From NCBI RefSeq assembly GCF_902497855.1, contig NZ_CABVHU010000013.1, forward strand, positions 1 to 64,000: a stretch of DNA of 64,000 nucleotides, in the 5' to 3' direction. The translations under genes and the position numbers were made by a program. Position 1 is the first letter of the stretch, and every line of letters begins with the position of its first letter. This stretch comes from Pseudomonas fluorescens (GTDB taxonomy: Bacteria > Pseudomonadota > Gammaproteobacteria > Pseudomonadales > Pseudomonadaceae). This document shows, piece by piece, positions 1 to 10,138 of the stretch. The notes beneath the pieces are model-generated. The model was given only the letters and a program-made list of their open reading frames with translations. It was not told the DNA's origin and ran no database searches.

Positions 1-2
1 CA

Positions 3-221
3 AAAATCGGCTCAGTGAGTGTGCGTGCAGGCCTCTACATGCCAGGCCTGGTAGCGTTGCAGCATAACGAGGCGATCAAGGCCATGAAAGACCGCCTGAA
101 GGCCAACGGCAAGGCCCCCAAGCAGATCATCTGTGCGGCGATGCGCAAGCTGCTGCACTTCGTTTACGGTGTGCTCAAGTCGGGCCAACCCTACGACCCG
201 AAACTTGCGCTTGCCCGGTGA
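3..221 (+). mobile_element. IS110-family transposase, C-terminal fragment
   Basis: An open frame enters from the left edge (KIGSVSVRAG...) and stops at 219-221, so the gene begins outside the window. The residues LYMPGLVALQHNEAIKAM followed by MRKLLHFVYGVLK match the end of the transposase IS116/IS110/IS902 C-terminal domain, where a hydrophobic LYMP.LVA.RHN motif precedes a conserved A.MRKLL helix. IS110 elements move by a DEDD transposase with a serine residue in the C-terminal domain and usually lack terminal inverted repeats, so no right-hand end can be marked here. Whether the full element is intact cannot be judged from the visible 72 codons. Confidence 0.8.
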
Positions 222-381
222 GGTTCAAGACGGTATCTACCCCCAGTTTCTTCTATATGGGCTGTTCGAACCCCTCCTGACCGGCCTAATATTCAACCAG
301 AACGTGGCGAACTCCGTATCACAGGCGTCTGATCTCCAGACACTGCGCCACCTCCCAATCGGTTACCAAAGGAGTTACATC

Positions 382-699
382 ATGTCCCGTCTTCGCCTGT
401 TCAGCGCTGCAGCCCTGCTTGCCGTGGCAGCCAATGCCCACGCCACCAGCTTCATCGTGACCACCGATGCCGTCGTCGGCGCACTCAAGGCCACATCCGA
501 TGCGACCTCCGATGTCACTTCCTCCTTCCGCGACGACAAGATCGTACGCGCTGCCCGCGACGACGCCGCCAGCTTCGTCGCCAGTGAAGGCGCCATTCGT
601 GGTGTGAAACTGGAAAGCGCCCTCGACCACATTCGCCAACAGGCGCCTCAACTGAGCGCCACGGATGCGCAGCTGGCCCAGGCCATCCTGACGATCTAA
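382..699 (+). CDS. DUF2388 secreted protein, copy 1
   Basis: A 105-residue exported protein. The N-terminal 23 residues form a typical signal peptide ending in ANAHA, so the mature product should be periplasmic or secreted. The mature part carries the DUF2388 signature seen in all three neighbours: SFRDDKIVRAARDDAASFVASEG, then RG.KLE.AL and a C-terminal AT.AQLAQAIL. An open frame extends further upstream, but the ATG at 382 is preceded by AAAGGAG at a good distance and gives the signal peptide, so it is chosen. First of three tandem paralogues leading into the DUF4105 gene. The molecular function of the family is not known to me; a role in the envelope is inference from export alone. Confidence 0.88.
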   Translation: MSRLRLFSAAALLAVAANAHATSFIVTTDAVVGALKATSDATSDVTSSFRDDKIVRAARDDAASFVASEGAIRGVKLESALDHIRQQAPQLSATDAQLAQAILTI

Positions 700-713
700 G
701 CGACGCCGTTCAC

Positions 714-738
714 TTGGGACACGCACGTAGTGTCCCAA
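714..738. terminator. Hairpin after first DUF2388 gene
   Basis: A perfect 9-bp stem, TTGGGACAC at 714-722 and GTGTCCCAA at 730-738, begins 15 bp after the stop of the first DUF2388 gene. The downstream T-tract is weak (TGTTTC), so it may attenuate transcription or stabilise the 3' end rather than terminate fully. Confidence 0.5.
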
Positions 739-806
739 TGTTTCAACGCTGGCTCTAGACCGGGCGTTGCGCTAGCCTTGGGACTCGCTTCCAGCTATCG
801 AGCCTC

Positions 807-1124
807 ATGCGTTTTCTTTCAAATTTGTTGATCACTCCGTTTTTCGCGACAACCTGCTGGGTGGGTTCGGCCCATGCCTACGACGCTTTCAACCTGTCGA
901 CACAAGGCATCGTCGCCACCGGCTACGCCACCACCATGGTGTCCGCCGCCCCCTTCGACCGTAAACTGCTATTCGCCGCCCAGGATGACGCTGCGGCGTT
1001 CATCGCCAGTGACGGCGAACTGCGGGGCGCGCAACTGGAGGCCGCCCTGATCTACCTGCGCAGCGCCCAACCAAAACTTCATGCAAGCGACCTTGAACTG
1101 GCGCAGGCAATTCTCGTCCAATAG
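807..1124 (+). CDS. DUF2388 secreted protein, copy 2
   Basis: A 105-residue paralogue of the genes on both sides. The N-terminus MRFLSNLLITPFFATTCWVGSAHA is a signal peptide. The conserved block is FDRKLLFAAQDDAAAFIASDG followed by LRGAQLEAALIYLR and a terminal ASDLELAQAIL. This copy lacks the polar DATSDVTSSFRDDKI stretch of copies 1 and 3 and has an aromatic and hydrophobic replacement there, so it is the most diverged of the three. Only 25 bp separate it from the next gene, so copies 2 and 3 and the DUF4105 gene are probably one transcript. Function unknown. Confidence 0.85.
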   Translation: MRFLSNLLITPFFATTCWVGSAHAYDAFNLSTQGIVATGYATTMVSAAPFDRKLLFAAQDDAAAFIASDGELRGAQLEAALIYLRSAQPKLHASDLELAQAILVQ

Positions 1125-1149
1125 TTATCCTTATCTGCGGAGTCGTTCC

Positions 1150-1470
1150 ATGCGTAGCCCCCTGATTGCTGCTGCCCTTGGCCTGTTGTTGTTGGCCGAT
1201 GTGACCCAGGCGCACACCCTGGTCGCCACCAGTAACATCATCATCGATGCCTCCCGGCGCACCATTGATTTCACATCCGACACCACCACGTCCATTCGCG
1301 ATTCGAAAATCATCCGCGAAGCCCACGACGATGCGGCCAGCTTCGTTGCCAGCGAAGGTGAAATTCGCGGTGCACAGCTGGAAGCTGCCTTCGACACATT
1401 GCGCACCCGCGTGCCGGAAGCCCGGGACGCCAGTGACCAGGTGCTCGCCGAAGCCATCCTCGCACTGTGA
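1150..1470 (+). CDS. DUF2388 secreted protein, copy 3
   Basis: A 106-residue exported protein with signal peptide MRSPLIAAALGLLLLADVTQA. The core matches copy 1 closely: SIRDSKIIREAHDDAASFV, then ASEGEIRGAQLEAAFDTLR and a terminal VLAEAILAL. The ATG at 1150 sits 8-12 bp after GCGGAG and gives a clean signal peptide, so the longer upstream frame is not used. Its stop codon TGA shares its final A with the ATG of the following DUF4105 gene, which implies translational coupling and a functional link between the small secreted protein and the large one. Function unknown. Confidence 0.87.
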   Translation: MRSPLIAAALGLLLLADVTQAHTLVATSNIIIDASRRTIDFTSDTTTSIRDSKIIREAHDDAASFVASEGEIRGAQLEAAFDTLRTRVPEARDASDQVLAEAILAL

Positions 1471-3428
1471 TGTCGCCTGTCGCCTGGCTATTGGCCGGGG
1501 TCCTGCTGCTGCTTGGCAACACGGCCCAGGCTGCCCTGCAATTACAGCTCAAGACCCAGGGGTTGAGCCCCGCACAGCAGCAGGCCAGTCAGGCCCTGCT
1601 CGATGAGGCCATGCAGGCTTTGCCGCCGCGCTTCATCGAGCAACTGGATCGCAGAATCGACGTCGGCTGGACCGATGAGATGCCAGGCGATGCTTACGGT
1701 CAGGCGTCTCTGGTGTCCGAACTCGACTTGAATCGCAACCTGCTCGCCAGCCTCACCGACGGCAGCGCTGCGACAAAGAAAACGTATCGCCCCCACGGCA
1801 CTGTGCGCCGGGAATTGCTGGCCACAGTGCTGCACGAACTCACTCACATCTATGACCGCTCGCGCCTGTGGCCCGACGCGGAGCGCAAGCTGATTCAACG
1901 CTGCACCCGGCGTAACGGCAGCTCGGGGCTGATCGGCATGCCCGACGAATGTCGCGGCCAGGCCGATCGACGCTTTACCCTCAGCGACGACCCGCGCCTG
2001 CTCGACCTTGCTGGCTGGCCCCAGTACGTCGGCCGCCGCGGCGAGCGCGAACAGTACAATCGACAAATTGCCCGCAGCCCGGACATCTACGAGACGAGCA
2101 GCCCCAAGGAGTTCGTCGCGGTAAACATGGAATATTTCCTGCTCGACCCGAGCTACGCTTGTCGACGTCCTGCCCTGTACCGCTACTACCAGGAACATTT
2201 CGGCTGGGCGCCCGCCGCCAAAGACACCTGCGGCAAATCCTTTGCGTTTCTCAATGCCGGCAACGACTTCGCCAAACAACCCCTGGGCCAGGTCGACCCG
2301 GAACGGGTGTACGCCGTCGACTATCTGTTGGCCGAAGCCAACCAGAATTGGGTCAGCCGCTGGGGCCACAGTATGTTGCGCCTGGTGATCTGCGCACCCG
2401 GTCGGCCACGCGGGCCGGATTGCCGGCTGGACCTGGATCAGCACCTGGTGCTGTCCTACCGCGCCTTCGTCGGTGATGTACAGCTATCGAGCTGGGACGG
2501 CCTGGTGGGCAAATACCCGTCCCGCCTGTTTGTCCTGCCGCTGGCTCAGGTGATCGACGAATACACCAAGACCGAACTGCGCAGCCTGGCCTCTGTGCCG
2601 CTGAACCTGTCGCGTAACGAAATCGAAAACGTGGTGGAACATGCCGCCGAGATGCACTGGAGCTACGACGGCAACTATTTCTTCCTGTCCAATAACTGCG
2701 CGGTAGAAGGACTGAAACTGTTGCGCAGCGGCACTAACAATTCGCAGCTGGTCGGGCTGGACAGCATCATGCCCAACGGTTTGCTGGAAGTGCTCAAGGG
2801 TCGCGGACTGGCCGATACCAGCGTGCTGGACGATCCCCGCGAAGCGCTGCGCCTGGGCTATCGCTTCGACTCCTTCCGCGATCGTTATCAAGCGATGTTC
2901 GAAGTGCTGAAGAAGCACCTGCCGATCAAGCAGGAAAAGGTCGAAGACTGGCTGGCGTTGAAAGCCGGGGAACGCCGGCAATGGATCGACCGGGCCGACT
3001 TGCGCACCAGCGCGGCATTGCTGTTATTGGAGCAGGCCGCCTTCCGCCAACAGTTGGTACTGGCCCAGGACGAAGTAAAGCAGCGCTATCTGGGCGCTCG
3101 GGAATTGAAGAACGGCGGCATGGACAAGGCCAACGCAACCTTGCAGCAGATTCTCGCCAACAGCGGCTTCCTCAGCCGTCCGGCGGAGTTGCTCGGTACT
3201 GGTGGTTATGGCTTGCCGCAGCCGAGTGAATGGCAGCGCCTGGAATCGGAAAGCAGCCTGCGACAGAAACAGCTTCAAGCGCTGACCGGCGATCTGGACA
3301 AGGAAGTGAGGGCGCTGCTCGAACCGAGCCGGGCGGCCGAGATGGCCGCCAATGAAGCCAACCTGAAGCAGGTTGGCGAGCATTTGAGGAAGTTGCACAA
3401 GGCAGCGGGCGGGTTGGAGTTGCCGTAA
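1470..3428 (+). CDS. Exported DUF4105 protein with HELTH zinc motif
   Basis: A 652-residue protein with an N-terminal signal peptide ending near NTAQA. The first half holds an LLATVLHELTHIYD segment with H122 and H126 in an HExxH arrangement and a later NMEYFLLDP that could supply a third ligand, so a gluzincin-like site is plausible. The middle (from about residue 280) contains AEANQNWVSRWGHSMLRLVIC and LSNNCAVEGLKLL, the conserved DUF4105 region with its invariant H and C residues, which resembles papain-like or transglutaminase-like folds. The C-terminal 200 residues are helical and charged. The start ATG shares one base with the stop of the last DUF2388 gene. Its stop abuts the trpA stop on the other strand with no gap. 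A protease or amidase role is inference. Confidence 0.82.
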   Translation: MSPVAWLLAGVLLLLGNTAQAALQLQLKTQGLSPAQQQASQALLDEAMQALPPRFIEQLDRRIDVGWTDEMPGDAYGQASLVSELDLNRNLLASLTDGSAATKKTYRPHGTVRRELLATVLHELTHIYDRSRLWPDAERKLIQRCTRRNGSSGLIGMPDECRGQADRRFTLSDDPRLLDLAGWPQYVGRRGEREQYNRQIARSPDIYETSSPKEFVAVNMEYFLLDPSYACRRPALYRYYQEHFGWAPAAKDTCGKSFAFLNAGNDFAKQPLGQVDPERVYAVDYLLAEANQNWVSRWGHSMLRLVICAPGRPRGPDCRLDLDQHLVLSYRAFVGDVQLSSWDGLVGKYPSRLFVLPLAQVIDEYTKTELRSLASVPLNLSRNEIENVVEHAAEMHWSYDGNYFFLSNNCAVEGLKLLRSGTNNSQLVGLDSIMPNGLLEVLKGRGLADTSVLDDPREALRLGYRFDSFRDRYQAMFEVLKKHLPIKQEKVEDWLALKAGERRQWIDRADLRTSAALLLLEQAAFRQQLVLAQDEVKQRYLGARELKNGGMDKANATLQQILANSGFLSRPAELLGTGGYGLPQPSEWQRLESESSLRQKQLQALTGDLDKEVRALLEPSRAAEMAANEANLKQVGEHLRKLHKAAGGLELP

Positions 3429-4237
3429 CTAGACGCGGGCTTGACGCACGCCGTCGGCCAGGGCCGCGCACAGGCTCAACACCCCGTCGACCGCCTGATC
3501 CGGCGTCGACGCATTGGCGATGTGATCGATCAACGCCGACCCCACCACCACACCATCCGCCAGACGAGCGATGGAGGCGGCTTGCTCCGGTGTGCGAATG
3601 CCAAAACCGATGCTGATCGGCAGATCGGTGTGGCGACGCAAGCGGGCAACCGCTTCTTCAACGTGTTCCAGAGTCGCCGCACCTGCGCCGGTCACCCCCG
3701 CTACAGAGACGTAGTAGACGAAGCCCGAGCTGCCATTCAAAACAGTCGGCAGACGAACATCATCGGTGGTCGGCGTAGTCAGACGAATGAAGTCGATACC
3801 CGCAGCCTGGGCCGGGTCGCACAACTCGCCGTTATGCTCAGGTGGCAGGTCGACCACGATCAGACCGTCAACACCGGCCTCTTTGGCGTCGGCAATGAAA
3901 CGTGGCACGCCATACATGTGGATCGGGTTGAAGTAACCCATCAACACCAACGGCGTATCGGTATTGCCTTTGCGGAACTCGCGAACCATTTGCAGGGTTT
4001 TCACCAGGTTTTGCTTGGCGCCCAAGGCACGGATGTTCGCCAGCTGGATCGCCGGGCCATCGGCCATCGGATCGGTGAAGGGCATGCCCAACTCGATCAC
4101 GTCGGCGCCGGCACCGGGCAAGCCTTTGAGGATCGCCAGGGACGTGTCGTAGCTCGGGTCGCCAGCGGTGACAAAAGTCACCAGGGCGGCGCGGTTCTGT
4201 TCCTTGAGTTCGGCAAAACGCGTTTGCAGGCGGCTCA

Positions 4238-4238
<1 letters not shown>
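3429..4238 (-). CDS. trpA: Tryptophan synthase alpha subunit
   Basis: TrpA (269 residues) cleaves indole-3-glycerol phosphate to indole and glyceraldehyde 3-phosphate and channels indole to TrpB in the cytoplasmic alpha2-beta2 complex. The TIM-barrel motifs are visible: the catalytic Glu in [18 protein letters not shown], the second catalytic Asp in the same loop, and the phosphate-binding [12 protein letters not shown] and VVVGSALID. The ATG at 4238 overlaps the trpB stop by one base, so an upstream in-frame extension is rejected. With trpB it forms the pseudomonad trpBA operon, induced by indoleglycerol phosphate through TrpI rather than by tryptophan attenuation. Confidence 0.98.
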
Positions 4239-6460
<2,222 letters not shown>

Positions 6461-6488
<28 letters not shown>

Positions 6489-6787
6489 GCAGCGAGCAAG
6501 CCCAGCGCACCCACAGCGACACCCGCTGTAGTCCAAGGGTGTTCCTGGGCGTAGTCCCGTGTGGCAATCCCGGTTTCGCGGGTTTTGACTTTGACTTCTT
6601 CGTACGCGTCGCTGAGCAGATGACGCGAATGCTTCAGTGCGTTTTCGGCGTTTGTTTTCAATACTTTAAGGGTTTTACGCGACTCGTCCGAGGCGTCGTC
6701 CTTAAGGCTTTCCAGAGACTTGAGCAAACTCTCGATCTCGGCTTCCATGCTTTGCAATGAGGCTTTACGTAAAGAAGTGGTGGCCAT
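6461..6787 (-). CDS. DUF883 / ElaB-YqjD family membrane-anchored protein
   Basis: A 108-residue protein with a long helical, probably coiled-coil N-terminal part ([23 protein letters not shown] onward to residue 80) and one C-terminal membrane helix ([19 protein letters not shown]) ending in KRGE. This layout is that of the ElaB/YqjD/YgaM family, whose E. coli members are stationary-phase inner-membrane tail-anchored proteins that bind ribosomes. The role in Pseudomonas is inferred from E. coli. RBS GGAGAG lies just before the ATG. The stop lies inside the 3' end of trpI on the opposite strand, a 28-bp convergent overlap. Confidence 0.85.
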
Positions 6788-6907
6788 GGTGGCTCTCCTG
6801 CATTGGTTGAGTTGCGTGTGTTGGTTGGGACTTCAGGGGTTCAAGAAAGTGCAGTAAATCTGAACTTCAACGTGGGATTAGCCGACAGAAGTAATAAGAA
6901 AATCACT

Positions 6908-6919
6908 GCTAGGCTGTAA
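6908..6919 (+). promoter_or_regulatory. Possible RpoS-type -10 element before dodecin gene
   Basis: GCTAGGCTGTAA resembles the extended stationary-phase -10 (KCTAYACTTAA), about 22 bp before the dodecin ATG and 11 bp before its RBS CTGAGGAG. Read by eye only; no -35 is obvious. Confidence 0.3.
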
Positions 6920-6940
6920 TCAAACCCTGAGGAGAACGCC

Positions 6941-7156
6941 ATGACAGATCATCACACCTACAAAAAAGTCGAGCTGGTCGGCTCATCCGCCAGCAGCATA
7001 GAAGACGCCATCAACAACGCCTTGGCCGAAGCCAATAAAAGCCTCAAGTACATGGAATGGTTCGAGGTGACCGAAACCCGCGGGCATATCAAGGACGGTA
7101 AGGCTGCCCATTTCCAGGTGACGCTCAAGGTCGGGTTCCGGATTGCGAGCAGCTGA
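6941..7156 (+). CDS. Dodecin, flavin-storage protein
   Basis: A 71-residue protein with the dodecin fold signature: KKVELVGSSASSIEDAINNAL, the LKYMEWFEVTETRG strand with the flavin-stacking Trp, and a C-terminal FQVTLKVGFRI strand. Dodecins assemble as hollow dodecamers that sequester flavin (FMN or FAD) dimers and protect the cell from photo- and redox-active free flavin. Start supported by CTGAGGAGAACGCC immediately upstream. The gene stands alone between a DUF883 gene on the other strand and a DUF1161 gene; the neighbourhood as a whole looks like stationary-phase or stress functions. Confidence 0.95.
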   Translation: MTDHHTYKKVELVGSSASSIEDAINNALAEANKSLKYMEWFEVTETRGHIKDGKAAHFQVTLKVGFRIASS

Positions 7157-7226
7157 GTGTGAGCTAGTCTTCCGAACTGGCTTGCTGGCCGAGTGCCATA
7201 GGGATTGGCAACACGTGACACAAGAA

Positions 7227-7247
7227 CATCCGGCTGATAGCCGGATG
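7227..7247. terminator. Hairpin between dodecin and DUF1161 genes
   Basis: CATCCGGCT (7227-7235) and AGCCGGATG (7239-7247) form a perfect 9-bp stem with a 3-base loop, 70 bp after the dodecin stop. There is no T-tract, so full termination is uncertain. Confidence 0.45.
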
Positions 7248-7278
7248 CCCCCTATTGATCCGACCAGAGAATGCACAG

Positions 7279-7500
7279 ATGAAGAAGTTTATTTTGGCGG
7301 TAGGTTTGCTGAGCCTTGCGGGTATCGCCTTTGCTGAGGGCAAGTCGTGCGAACAGCTAAAAGCCGAGATCGCAGCGGGACTTGATGCCAAGGGCGTATC
7401 AGGTTATTCGCTGGAGATCGTCGAAAAAGGCACGGCTACTGATGGGAAAGTCGTCGGCACTTGTGAAAAGGGCACCAAGGAAATCGTCTACAAGAGGTAA
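7279..7500 (+). CDS. DUF1161 secreted small protein, copy 1
   Basis: A 73-residue exported protein: signal peptide MKKFILAVGLLSLAGIAFA, then a mature domain of about 54 residues with the DUF1161 pattern KSCEQLKAEI, a GYSLEIV strand and VGTCEKGTKEIVY at the end. The two cysteines (SCE and GTCE) are conserved with the second copy at 9433 and could form a disulfide in the periplasm. The longer frame starting at 7255 is rejected because the ATG at 7279 begins the signal peptide. Function unknown. It is followed by an intrinsic terminator. Confidence 0.85.
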   Translation: MKKFILAVGLLSLAGIAFAEGKSCEQLKAEIAAGLDAKGVSGYSLEIVEKGTATDGKVVGTCEKGTKEIVYKR

Positions 7501-7521
7501 TCTGATGCCCGCTAAAAATAG

Positions 7522-7550
7522 AAAAGCCGACGCAATGACGGCGGCTTTTT
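7522..7550. terminator. Bidirectional intrinsic terminator
   Basis: AAAAGCCG at 7522-7529 pairs with CGGCTTTT at 7542-7549, with T-tracts on both strands. It lies between the stop codons of the DUF1161 gene and the convergent flavin oxidoreductase gene and probably serves both. Confidence 0.8.
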
Positions 7551-7568
7551 GCGGGCAAGGCTCGAGCG

Positions 7569-8570
7569 TCAGCCCTTCATGACCTGCGCCAACAGTTCAT
7601 AGGAATGCACCCGATCGGCATGTTCATACAGGTCACACGTGAAGATCAGCTCGTCTGCCTGGGTTTGCTCGATCAGCACTTCCAGTTTGGCGCGGATCTT
7701 CTGCGGGCTGCCGACCATGGCCAGGCCGAGGAAATCTCCTACCGCTTCCTTCTCATGGGGCAGCCACAGGCCGTCCATGGTTTTCACTGGCGGCCGTTGC
7801 ACCAGGCTCTGGCCACGCATCAACGCGAGAATCCGCTGGTAGACCGAGGTCGCCAGATAGTCGGCTTGCTCGTCGGTGTCGGCGGCTACCAAGGGTACGC
7901 CGAGCATCACGTAGGGCTTGTCCAATACGGCAGAAGGCTTGAAGTGGTTGCGGTAGACGCGAATCGCCTCATGCATGAAGCGCGGTGCGAAATGGGAAGC
8001 GAAGGCGTAGGGCAAACCGCGCTCACCGGCCAGTTGGGCACTGAACAGGCTCGAACCCAGTAACCAGACCGGGACGTTGGTGCCGGTGCCCGGCATAGCG
8101 ATAATTCGCTGGTCCGGGGTGCGTGGGCCGAGGTAGCGCATCAGTTCGGTCACGTCTTGCGGAAACTCGTCAGCGCTCCCGGAGCGTTCACGACGCAAAG
8201 CGCGGGCAGTCATTTGATCGGAACCGGGAGCGCGGCCCAGGCCCAGATCGATCCGGCCCGGGTAAAGACTTTCAAGCGTGCCGAACTGCTCGGCGATGAC
8301 CAGCGGGGCGTGGTTGGGCAACATCACACCGCCCGAGCCGACGCGAATGGTCGAAGTGCCGCCGGCCAGATAACCCAGCAGTACCGAGGTCGCCGAACTG
8401 GCAATGCCATCCATATTGTGGTGTTCGGCGACCCAGAAGCGGTTGTAGCCAAACTTCTCGACGTGCTGCGCCAGGTCCAGGGAATTGCGCAGCGACTGGG
8501 CCGCACTGCCATTCTCTCGCACTGGCACCAGATCGAGGGTCGAGAACTTGATATCGGACAGTCGTTTCAT
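7569..8570 (-). CDS. LLM-class flavin-dependent oxidoreductase
   Basis: A 333-residue bacterial luciferase-like monooxygenase of the group-1 type (E. coli YhbW-like, MsnO8-like). Visible hallmarks are LSTLDLVP-type N-terminus ([12 protein letters not shown]), the [12 protein letters not shown] motif, [16 protein letters not shown] for flavin binding, [16 protein letters not shown], and the substrate-lid region containing [15 protein letters not shown]. Such enzymes use FMNH2 from a separate reductase and oxygen, but the natural substrate of this group is not known. No reductase is next to it. It diverges from the OsmC gene, suggesting shared redox-stress control, which is inference. Confidence 0.9.
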   Translation of the reverse strand: MKRLSDIKFSTLDLVPVRENGSAAQSLRNSLDLAQHVEKFGYNRFWVAEHHNMDGIASSATSVLLGYLAGGTSTIRVGSGGVMLPNHAPLVIAEQFGTLESLYPGRIDLGLGRAPGSDQMTARALRRERSGSADEFPQDVTELMRYLGPRTPDQRIIAMPGTGTNVPVWLLGSSLFSAQLAGERGLPYAFASHFAPRFMHEAIRVYRNHFKPSAVLDKPYVMLGVPLVAADTDEQADYLATSVYQRILALMRGQSLVQRPPVKTMDGLWLPHEKEAVGDFLGLAMVGSPQKIRAKLEVLIEQTQADELIFTCDLYEHADRVHSYELLAQVMKG

Positions 8571-8594
8571 AAGCCTGCTTCTCCAATTGAGGGC

Positions 8595-8624
8595 GCAGGT
8601 TTTTTCTTACAAACGAAAACCTGC
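8595..8624. repeat. Inverted repeat upstream of LLM gene
   Basis: GCAGGTTTT (8595-8603) and AAAACCTGC (8616-8624) are perfect 9-bp arms 12 bp apart, 25 bp before the LLM start codon. It could be an operator or a hairpin in its leader. Confidence 0.5.
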
Positions 8625-8775
8625 CGAATCCATAAGCGTGTTTCATGCAATGAGGGCATATACCCGAGTTTCAATAGCACAGACGAAATTCCCGCAAAAT
8701 GAGGCATCAATTAGAATCGCGATGAACTTTGCATCACCGTCTATCCTCAGAACCCTAGCAACCGAAAACCACGAA

Positions 8776-8793
8776 GGCGCGACGATTCGCGCC
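8776..8793 (+). promoter_or_regulatory. GC-rich dyad in the osmC-like leader
   Basis: GGCGCG (8776-8781) and CGCGCC (8788-8793) are perfect 6-bp arms around ACGATT, ending 8 bp before the RBS GAGGAGGC of the OsmC gene. It may be a regulator site or a leader hairpin. Confidence 0.4.
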
Positions 8794-8812
8794 GGATCTT
8801 GAGGAGGCAGAC

Positions 8813-9244
8813 ATGGCTATCACGAAGAAAGCATCGGCTCATTGGGAAGGTGATCTGAAAACCGGCATCGGCTCGATTTCCACGGAAACCGGTGTACTCA
8901 GAGAAGCACCCTACGGCTTCAAGGCGCGTTTCGAAGGCGGCAAGGGCACCAATCCGGAAGAGCTGATCGGTGCGGCACATGCGGGTTGCTTTTCCATGGC
9001 GTTTTCAATGATTCTCGGCGATGCCGGTCTCAAGGCTGACAGCATCGATACCAATGCCGAGGTCACGCTGGACCAGGTGGACGGTGGCTTTGCGATCACG
9101 GCAGTGAAACTGATCCTCAAGGCGAAAATCCCCGGGGCGAGCCAGGCGCAGTTCGAGGAATTGAGCAACAAGGCCAAAGAAGGCTGCCCGGTGTCCAAGG
9201 TGCTGAATGCGAAGATCAGCCTGGATGCGACGCTGATCAGCTAG
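8813..9244 (+). CDS. OsmC-family peroxiredoxin
   Basis: A 143-residue OsmC/Ohr superfamily thiol peroxidase. The two reactive cysteines are visible in AAHAGCFSMAFSMIL (peroxidatic) and KEGCPVSKVLNAKI (resolving), and the N-terminal Arg-bearing strand precedes them. The N-terminus ITKKASAHWEGDLKTGIGSI places it with OsmC rather than Ohr. OsmC reduces organic hydroperoxides and is induced by osmotic and stationary-phase stress in E. coli. Strong RBS GAGGAGGC at 8801. Followed by a REP hairpin with a T-tract that should end the transcript. Confidence 0.94.
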   Translation: MAITKKASAHWEGDLKTGIGSISTETGVLREAPYGFKARFEGGKGTNPEELIGAAHAGCFSMAFSMILGDAGLKADSIDTNAEVTLDQVDGGFAITAVKLILKAKIPGASQAQFEELSNKAKEGCPVSKVLNAKISLDATLIS

Positions 9245-9261
9245 ATCTTTGTTGCACGTTG

Positions 9262-9337
9262 AAAGATCGCAGGCTTCGGCAGCGCCTACAGGGGTTGAGT
9301 AAACCTGTAGGCGCTGGCGGCGTCTGCGATCTTTTTT
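9262..9337. repeat. REP palindrome acting as terminator
   Basis: Two inverted arms, AAAGATCGCAGGCTTCGGCA to CTACAGG and CCTGTAGGCG to CTGCGATC, form a long imperfect hairpin followed by TTTTTT. Its GATCGCAG outer sequence differs from the TGTAGGAGC-type REPs elsewhere in the window, so it belongs to a second REP class. Position after the osmC stop suggests a terminator. Confidence 0.8.
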
Positions 9338-9432
9338 GTGCTGAAACAAACCTGATTGGCGAAAATGTGGTCGAATAAATGACAGCAGCAAAACGCATCG
9401 ATGTGCGCGCTGCCTGCAAAGGAGCTTCAACC

Positions 9433-9666
9433 ATGAAACGTTTTGCCCTGGCGATCATCTGTTGCGCGCTGGCCACATCGGCCCTCGCGGCACCGAAATC
9501 CTGTGAAGAACTCAAGGCCGAAATCGAAGCCAAGATCCAGGCCAATAATGTCTCGTCCTACACCCTGGAAATTGTCACCAATGATGAAGTGCACGATCAG
9601 AACATGGTCGTTGGTACGTGTGAAGGCGGCACCAAAAAAATCATCTACCAGAAGAACGACCGCTGA
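9433..9666 (+). CDS. DUF1161 secreted small protein, copy 2
   Basis: A 77-residue paralogue of the protein at 7279. The signal peptide MKRFALAIICCALATSALA is followed by PKSCEELKAEIEAKIQ, SSYTLEIV and VVGTCEGGTKKIIYQ. Both mature cysteines are kept at matching positions, while the middle of the protein differs. ATG at 9433 preceded by AAAGGAGC; the longer frame from 9379 would bury the signal peptide. The two copies are about 1.9 kb apart, separated by the LLM and OsmC genes, so a local duplication is likely. Function unknown. Confidence 0.85.
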   Translation: MKRFALAIICCALATSALAAPKSCEELKAEIEAKIQANNVSSYTLEIVTNDEVHDQNMVVGTCEGGTKKIIYQKNDR

Positions 9667-9672
9667 TTCACC

Positions 9673-10098
9673 TCATAGGAGGCAATAGGATTCTCGATCT
9701 TGCGCGACGATTTCACGCTTGGCGTTGTACAGGCGAGCGCCGGGAGTGAAGGCGATCGAACGCCCTTCCAGCACATAACGCTGGCCGGCTTCGAAATGAT
9801 CATAGCGGATGGTCAGGTAACACAAACGTTCCGTGGGACCGCTCATCATACTCAAGCCCCCGCCCCCTCCGGGCACTTCGAAGTCGAATCGAACGATCAA
9901 CTCATGGCTACCGGGGGTAACCTGGAAAAAACGCCCGTCGCGCAATCGCTGTTTGTCCAATCGTTCGGCCATCAACAATTTGTCGTTGGGGAATGGCGTA
10001 GAAAACTCGACCCAGGCCATCTGCGGATTAACCGCCGGCAATGGGCTCTGGCAGCCGGCAATGACACTTGCAGCCAGTAATAGCATTGACCTGCGCAT
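9673..10098 (-). CDS. Small lipoprotein, paralogue of next gene
   Basis: A 141-residue predicted lipoprotein. The signal peptide ends in the lipobox VIAGC, with Ser after Cys (CQS), favouring outer-membrane sorting. The mature protein shares with its neighbour the pattern FFQVTPGSHEL.VRF.FEV, a short Cys-containing strand (ERLCYLTI), then FEAGQRYVLE, a basic LYNAKREIV strand and a final Cys. The frame continues upstream but the ATG at 10098 begins MRRSMLLLAASV, the real signal sequence. It is downstream of the 10139-10561 gene by 40 bp, so both form one operon. No function can be named; the beta-rich layout suggests a small sandwich or PEGA-like fold. Confidence 0.8.
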   Translation of the reverse strand: MRRSMLLLAASVIAGCQSPLPAVNPQMAWVEFSTPFPNDKLLMAERLDKQRLRDGRFFQVTPGSHELIVRFDFEVPGGGGGLSMMSGPTERLCYLTIRYDHFEAGQRYVLEGRSIAFTPGARLYNAKREIVAQDRESYCLL

Positions 10099-10138
10099 GA
10101 TGAATTCCCAAGGATGGGGTCCTTCAGGATAACGCCGA

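Noticed and set aside
133-381. Upstream extension of the first DUF2388 gene
   Set aside because: The frame is open but overlaps the IS110 end and lacks a ribosome site; the ATG at 382 has AAAGGAG and starts a signal peptide.
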